Of a stretch of DNA of 64,000 nt, positions 58,708 to 64,000 are shown in pieces. The notes beneath the pieces were generated by a model. The model saw nothing but the letters and a program-made list of their open reading frames with translations, was not told the DNA's origin and ran no database searches. A program made the position numbers and the translations under genes. Source of the DNA: Strobilurus pachycystidiatus (Eukaryota; Basidiomycota; Agaricomycetes; Agaricales; Physalacriaceae); NCBI GenBank assembly GCA_019915135.1, contig JAHLMK010000007.1, positions 806,001-870,000 of the forward strand. Direction: 5' to 3'. Every line of letters starts with the position of its first letter. The stretch's first letter is position 1.

Positions 58708-59774
58708 ATGTCGACCGACACCCAGAAAACCTATGTTATCAGTGGCTTAGAGGTACACGTTGACCCGCCGGTGTCTCTGGACTCGAGCAAGCCCGCTGTC
58801 GGATTGTTCATCCTTCATGGGCGCTTTGGCAATTGCAATGACAGCGCCACAACAGCCATACGCAAAGGCTTACTGGAAGACGGGACTCGCACTGGCAGAA
58901 ATCTATACATTATTACCTTTGTAAGTTGACAGATTATGGACTTCGATCGTGCTCATTCTAATTTGTACTGGTAGGATCAGCGAAATCACGGCCATCGTAT
59001 GGTTGACCCAGGTGCAAACGAGGGATGGAACAAGAACCCAGCCCGCCACAATGAGCGCCACGCGTGAGTAATCTTAGTGCCACACTCTTCAAGTCTTGGA
59101 CTCATGTACTGTGATTCGTGTTTAGGATCGATATGTATAGCATGCAGCGTTAGTGACTGCCGCTCTGGTCCCACTCTCTCTTATCCCTTTCTCCCAGTGG
59201 GTACGGCAACGGATGTATCTTTCCTCATCGATTTCCTCTCCTTGTATCTCTTCCCCTCTGGAGAGCAGCGGGTCGAAACCTGGGGAGTCGGCGGTGTCAG
59301 CCTCGGCGGACACGCCACCTGGCTTGCCTTGACCCATGGTCGGTCATTTCATCAACGGTCTTCCAAGCTCTCACTCTTCATCAAGAGCCTCGCTTGACAT
59401 TCGGCATACCTATCATCGGATGCCCCGACTACCTGACGTTGATATCCGAGCGAGCAATTAAGTTCGGAATCTCCCTCGATGACCCACTCTATTTCCCAGA
59501 TGGTTTGCGCCCTCTAATTCAGCACAAAGATCCAGTCAACACTCTCTATCGCTCCTTGGAAGCGAACAACCCATTCTTTGGAAAGAAGATCCTAGTTCTA
59601 TCGGGCGCAGACGACCCGCTTGTTCCCTGGACGGCGAGCCAAACCTTCGTAGAACATTTGAACGTGGGGGAGAAGGGTGTGAAGGAAGTCATTGTGCAGG
59701 CCGGCGCCAAGCACGAGACTACTCCGGAGATGGTTCAGAATCTGGTTAGATTTGTAAACACACACGCCCTATGA
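58708..59774 (+). CDS. Alpha/beta hydrolase
   Basis: Exons 58708-58920, 58975-59063, then three more to 59774. Motifs in order: GLFILHGRFGNC (oxyanion region), YIITFDQRNHGHRMVD, the nucleophile elbow GGVSLGGHATW (Ser in GxSxG), GIPIIGCPDYL, LVLSGADDPLVPW (probable catalytic Asp) and AGAKHETTPEMVQ (catalytic His). These are the full Ser-Asp-His triad positions of a serine hydrolase. It has no signal peptide, so it is probably cytosolic; substrate is unknown. Confidence 0.88.
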
Positions 59775-59873
59775 TGAGCAGCGGTAGGAAAACAAAGAGA
59801 ACAAGGAAAGAAAGGGCAGTGAAAATATAAATAGTTGATATCGATACATCTGGAAACAATCACGAAGACGTAA

Positions 59874-62560
59874 TTATCCTTTGGTCGACTCTTGCCTATG
59901 TGGCGCATCGTTTCTCATGCCGCGAGTCAACATGAGCAATAGATTCTCAATACGGGCTTGTCGTTCCTGTGGGCTAGTCAGTCTTGTTCCAGAAAAAAGG
60001 TCAGCAAGATAAGTACCTGTAGCTCCTTCATTTCATCCTTTAACTTATGCACTGAAAGATCCTTCAAGTCATCGACCAACGCATCCACCTTTCTTGCTGT
60101 GGCATCCATCACACTCTCAGTCGCACTACCACGCGAGAACAACCTCCCAAGCGGGCTTCTCGGGGTGGTCGGAATCTCAGCAGCAGACAGAAGTGCGCTA
60201 TTCCTCGCCGTTCCAGCAGGTGACAGGTCCCTCGACACTCGTCCACTAGGCGGTAAAAAAGGGATTCTCACCCCCAGTCCCAAGCTCGCAGCTCTTCTTC
60301 TCTCGTTTCCATTCCGAGCGTCGATATTCTCCCGCGAATGATACGACCTCAAATGCGGGAACTCATCGTCCGAGTCATCAAAGATATCTATCATACCGCT
60401 GGTGTGATCTTCCTGCACGTCGAATATAGCCTCGTACAGATCGTTCGACGCGGAGCCCACGAGGGCTTCGACAAGGGGCATGTTCTTGATGTGGTGAGGG
60501 AGGCTGTTGAACAGACTTTGGGCGGCGCCTTTGCCTGTTTCGCGGAATCGTTGGCCAGACGCAAAGTGCCGCTCGTAGAGTCCGATGATGACCAGCGTTG
60601 GGAAGGAGGTAAGCTTGATGAGGAAGACGTTGACGGAGTGGAGAGCACGTGGAGAGAGGAACCACGAAGAGGGTTTGAGGATTACAAAGGCTAGGATGTT
60701 GAATGGGGGTTGATACGAGAAAAGAGCATCAGATTTGACGCTGCAGCGACAGATTAGTTTTCGCTACACGTATCTCAATGCGTACCTACCCTTCGATGGT
60801 CGAGATGGCAAATTGGAAGAGATATTCTTGGGTTGCGTTCTGAGCTGGTATTGACATCAGTATCCTAGGATGGGATGGAGAGTCACGTACAGCATCAATT
60901 CTTGCAACAGTGTTGGACAAGATCGAAATCAATACTACGAAAATATCAGTTTCAGGTGAGATACAATTGCCGGAACAGCCCACTCGTCAGTAGCAACGTG
61001 TTGGACAACGCGGCGAATCCAGTCATCAAGATGGGCCCAAATAAAGGATGGAAGCTTTCTGCTTGTCCAAAGCTGAGGTACGTGTTGCCGAACCATATCT
61101 GCACCATCAACCAAGCGATAGCCTTGACGGACCATCGTTCCTTGCCTTCAAAGGCCGCGTTAGCTATTAGAGATAGCGACGATGGTCATCAAGCCAAACT
61201 TACCGAGGGTCCACAGAGTGAACAACAATCCAGAGAAACAGATCGCTGCTATACCAATGAAGAAGACGAACTGCGCCATCATTTCACGCAAAGACCTATG
61301 GAGACCGTCAGTTTAGAAGACATGTAGGGTTAACAGGACCTTACAGAACGACGACGGTGTTTGATACCGCGAAGAACGCCAGCCGAGGAAACAGTATACA
61401 TGCTCCACAGGCCAGAACGTCGAATGCCATATCCGAATATTCAGTGTGCCCACTGGTATCTGATAGACCGTGCACACGAAGTCCGAAGTAAATGAAGAAG
61501 ACCAAAATAAATGAGAAGTCGAAGACATTCCACATCTGCGAAGTAGCTCAATTTCGTGAAGGGTATATCAAAGTGAACTTACATTGGCGATGTAGATAAT
61601 CCACCCATGCTCGGTCGCAGCCGTATACTCTTCCAGCGCAAATGCAAATGCGAACACGATGAAAATCCCTTCCCAAAGATTGATCTTTGTTAAGTCCTGA
61701 TCTACGAAGAGTGAGGGGATTAGTTTCACTCGGATGAAAGAGCACAACACATGCGTACTTGATAGACATAAGACAAAGGCAACGAGCAACAATGCGAAGT
61801 TGAGAAACTCCAGAATCGCTCCGTAGCGCGGAACACGAAGCCTTTCGCGGTGTCAACGTTGGGCGAATGGAAGGCCTGGATGAGCGGAATGCAGACCTAT
61901 AGTGGTCCAAGAAGGGTGCCTCTCGACAGTCGTATACTTCGATGGCGCGTGGTTTGTAATTATCCGCGAGAATTGACCGATGCGCCGCGGTAGAGAACAC
62001 GACACGTCCCGAGTAGATATCGTTCACAACCTTCTGAGACACCGGAGACGCAAGGAGGTGTTTCGATTCCGTCGAGATGGCCATCTGTGATGTCATTAGG
62101 ATCGTATCATGATGGTTGTTCAACAAGAGCAAGGTCGCACTTCGAGTGCACTTTGTGGGCTGTTTATACCGTCGTCGCTCCCTATTACCACGCGGACTTG
62201 GTCTATGATTTCTGGAGAAGCGCCGGCGAGTGGGTTCCACGTTGTTGTGAGGACGGCGACGAGTTGAATATGGTTGGTGGCGAAGGAGCCGAGGAGCTTG
62301 ATGGCAAGGATTTGACACAGATCTGCGCGAGAGGTGTTGAGGCCAGCATAGGCCAGGTCGTCCTCTGCCTCGTTCAGAAAGTACGATCGAGCGACGAGAC
62401 ACGCGTAAACGACGGCCATGTTTCTCAGCTGATCCACTTGGTAAATATCGCTGGAAATATCTGAGAGTGCCCACCTTGGCATACTTGAAGACTATGGGGC
62501 GGACTATCGCGAAATTTATGTCCGAGGCCGTTAGCTGGCTGTTGCGGGATATTCAGCACT
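59874..62560 (-). CDS. TRPY1/YVC1-like cation channel
   Basis: Vacuolar, calcium-activated TRP-type channel. N-terminal cytosolic helices: LTASDINFAIVRPIVFKYAK, spliced to LRNMAVVYACLVARSYFL, then YAGLNTSRADLCQILAIKLL. Membrane segments follow: YGAILEFLNFALLLVAFVLCL, LWEGIFIVFAFAFALEEY, VFDFSFILVFFIYFGLRVHG, FPRLAFFAVSNTVVVL and MMAQFVFFIGIAAICFSGLLF. The pore region is WLMVQIWFGNTYLSFGQAES, then ALSNTLLLTILISILSNTVARID. The C-terminal part has FNILAFVILKP...SPRALHSVNVFLIKLTSFP and an acidic cluster DIFDDSDDEF that may bind calcium, and it ends ERQARIENLLLMLTRGM...ESTKG. The first exon(s) are uncertain: the frame before LTASD has no ATG, so an upstream exon (perhaps near 62730) is missing. 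Confidence 0.87.
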
Positions 62561-63204
62561 GAGTCTCGCTATGAAAGACGTTTGGCGCACTCCCAGCTAA
62601 GAGCAGAGTCTTTTACACGTCAGCGACCAGAAGGCCAGAGAGAACAAAAAAGGTAACCTAAACGTTTCTGGGACGTGTCAGTTGCGTTTGTTCGAGTCTT
62701 GGAGAGCGAGAATGACTTGCCGTGACTTCATTTCTTATAGATATAATCAACGGATACACTTGCACTGAGGCCAAGTGCTCCGCTGACGGCGCAAGCAGCG
62801 CTGAGCTGTCCTCTGGGTCCATAGTGGTGAACGTGTTCTCTCAGGCCGTTGCCTGGGCTTCGGTTCTTTTAATGTCTTTTCGCCGGCGGCATCTTGAGCT
62901 ATTCTGGGACGCGCCACTCCGTAGCAGTTGAGATTTCTACCGTCAGCCAGAAGGCTGTATAGTTCCGAGGTATCATAATTGTAATCTGAAGATTAAATAG
63001 TGTCCCAGAATGATACCCATCAAAAAGGGGATGCAGCTGTAGTGGGTACACAGTAGATATAGAGAAAAAGGTTTAGACTTCCGATAGACTTTTATTGTGT
63101 GTGAAACTGGTTAGGCACCGACGCACGACAAGGTCAATTCAGCTTTTGAAACGCAAGAAACTATTGTGTCACAGTAGCTTGGCGCCGCATCGCGCATCGC
63201 CAAT
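62561..63204. other. Intergenic with unplaced first exon of the channel gene
   Basis: Probably contains the 5' end of the TRPY1-like gene and the 3' flank of the SH3 gene. The plus frame at 62722-62931 has no signal of being real. Confidence 0.4.
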
Positions 63205-64000
63205 TTAGAAGATTGCACGAACTAGTCCACCGCCGATAGCTGCTCCAGCACCAAAACCAACACCACCAGCCGCTGAATGCGCCATCTGCAGTATGCCATG
63301 AGCTTGCTACACATGAATAGCGAGAGAGAGGACTTGCCGTGTTTCCATATTTGCCAAACTTGCTCTTCTTCTGCTCTTGTCCAGCATCCTGCTGGAGTCC
63401 CACTGTGTTTGTTCCGACTCCAGGGGCCGGCGGAGCATTGACATTCGCGTGCGATGCCATGAAGGGCTTATACGCTTTCTTCTCGGTGGCTGCCGGCGCC
63501 GCTGAGACGCTGGAATCGGCATTGCTGGCTGTCATAGGGTTGTACGTGGACGCAGATGGGTTGAAAGCCGGTGGAAGTGACCTTGCCTGCGGAAGAGGTG
63601 TAGCATCCGTCACCTTCTCGACATAGTTGGACGGGAAGAGGGCCCTTCGGCCGTGCACCTCGCCCATCCACCAGTCGGCATTCGTCTCCTCGACGATAGT
63701 GATCGTGTCGCCGGCAGCGAACGAAAGGTCATCAGCATCGGTCCCGTCTTTGTTGTAGTCCCAGAGAGCTTTTGCAGTGACCACAGCTACCGTAGGAGGA
63801 GGAGGAGGGACTGGTATCTGTCTGGGTGCTGGTGGAGGCGCATACGGGCTAGAGGCAGGAGTTGGCATGGACATGGCTGCCTTTACAGGCGGCGCAGACA
63901 GGGTATGGAGTTTCCTCATGAGACCAGCAGACTCTGCCTGAGAGACATAGTTGTGCTGCACCAGAAAGTCGACATTGGCCTGCGTCTGGGCGACAATGTG
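63205..64000 (-). CDS. SH3-domain protein, LSB1/PIN3-like (5' end cut by window)
   Basis: Partial gene: exons 63338-64000 (continuing past the window edge) and 63205-63285. The visible N-terminal helix AQTQANVDFLVQHNYVSQAE matches the start of fungal LSB1/PIN3-type proteins, which bind Las17/WASP and affect actin and prion assembly. A Pro-rich linker precedes one SH3 domain: ALWDYNKDGTDADDLSFAAG (ALYDY-type), DTITIVEETNADWWMGEV and GRRALFPSNYVEKV. The tail is disordered, and the end is Gly-rich (SAAGGVGFGAGAAIGGGL) and hydrophobic. The intron 63286-63337 starts with GCAAGT, a GC-AG intron; no GT alternative keeps the frame. Confidence 0.86.

Noticed and set aside
62722..62931. 69-codon frame on plus between the channel and SH3 genes
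   Set aside because: Likely overlaps the missing first exon or promoter of the minus-strand channel gene; no signal of its own.

Overview
The window reads as nuclear DNA of a basidiomycete fungus, most likely a mushroom-forming agaricomycete. Genes are densely packed on both strands and cut by many introns of about 45-60 nt. The best matches are typical fungal proteins: a fused BIO3-BIO1 biotin enzyme, an ARG5,6 polyprotein, RTC1/WDR24, a TRPY1-like channel, a dual hybrid histidine kinase, and small Ser/Thr-rich secreted proteins. I found no rRNA, credible tRNA, CRISPR or bacterial-type operon. I placed roughly 85 introns by hand. For most genes the exon lengths sum to a multiple of three with the family motifs intact, and that is the main support for the models.

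Layout. 1-5.3 kb: a possible relic, a coiled-coil-tailed hypothetical gene, trimethyllysine dioxygenase (minus) and an F-box protein. 5.8-9.8 kb: the bifunctional biotin gene (minus) and a UBX-domain protein. 10.3-17.8 kb: two Ser/Thr-rich secreted proteins, a multi-exon membrane protein (minus), an MMTAG2-like protein (minus) and a glutathione S-transferase (minus). 17.8-20.3 kb: gene-poor, with a direct repeat and a decayed-looking stretch. 20.3-26.4 kb: mitochondrial proline dehydrogenase and RTC1/WDR24. 26.9-32.5 kb: a tiny Cys-rich protein, the arginine polyprotein (minus) and an Ala-rich repetitive secreted protein. 33.4-42.3 kb: a DUF6534-type membrane protein (minus), an SDR enzyme, an unknown gene and APC10 (both minus), UBA4 and a C2H2 protein (minus). 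42.3-47.6 kb: a gene-poor island holding a ~1.7 kb element with terminal inverted repeats. 47.6-64 kb: a DDT/PHD chromatin protein, the dual hybrid histidine kinase, PITHD1 (minus), an alpha/beta hydrolase, a TRPY1-like channel (minus) and an SH3 protein cut by the window end (minus).

The genes do not form one pathway. Shared themes are mitochondrial amino-acid metabolism (PRODH, ARG5,6), nutrient signalling (RTC1 in the SEA/GATOR network), cofactor and tRNA-thiolation chemistry (biotin enzyme, UBA4) and sensing (histidine kinase, TRPY1). The least explained items are the inverted-repeat element, the Ala-rich repeat protein, the duplicated 5' end of a secreted-protein gene, several GC-AG introns, and the 14-bp gap between the UBA4 and APC10 start codons.
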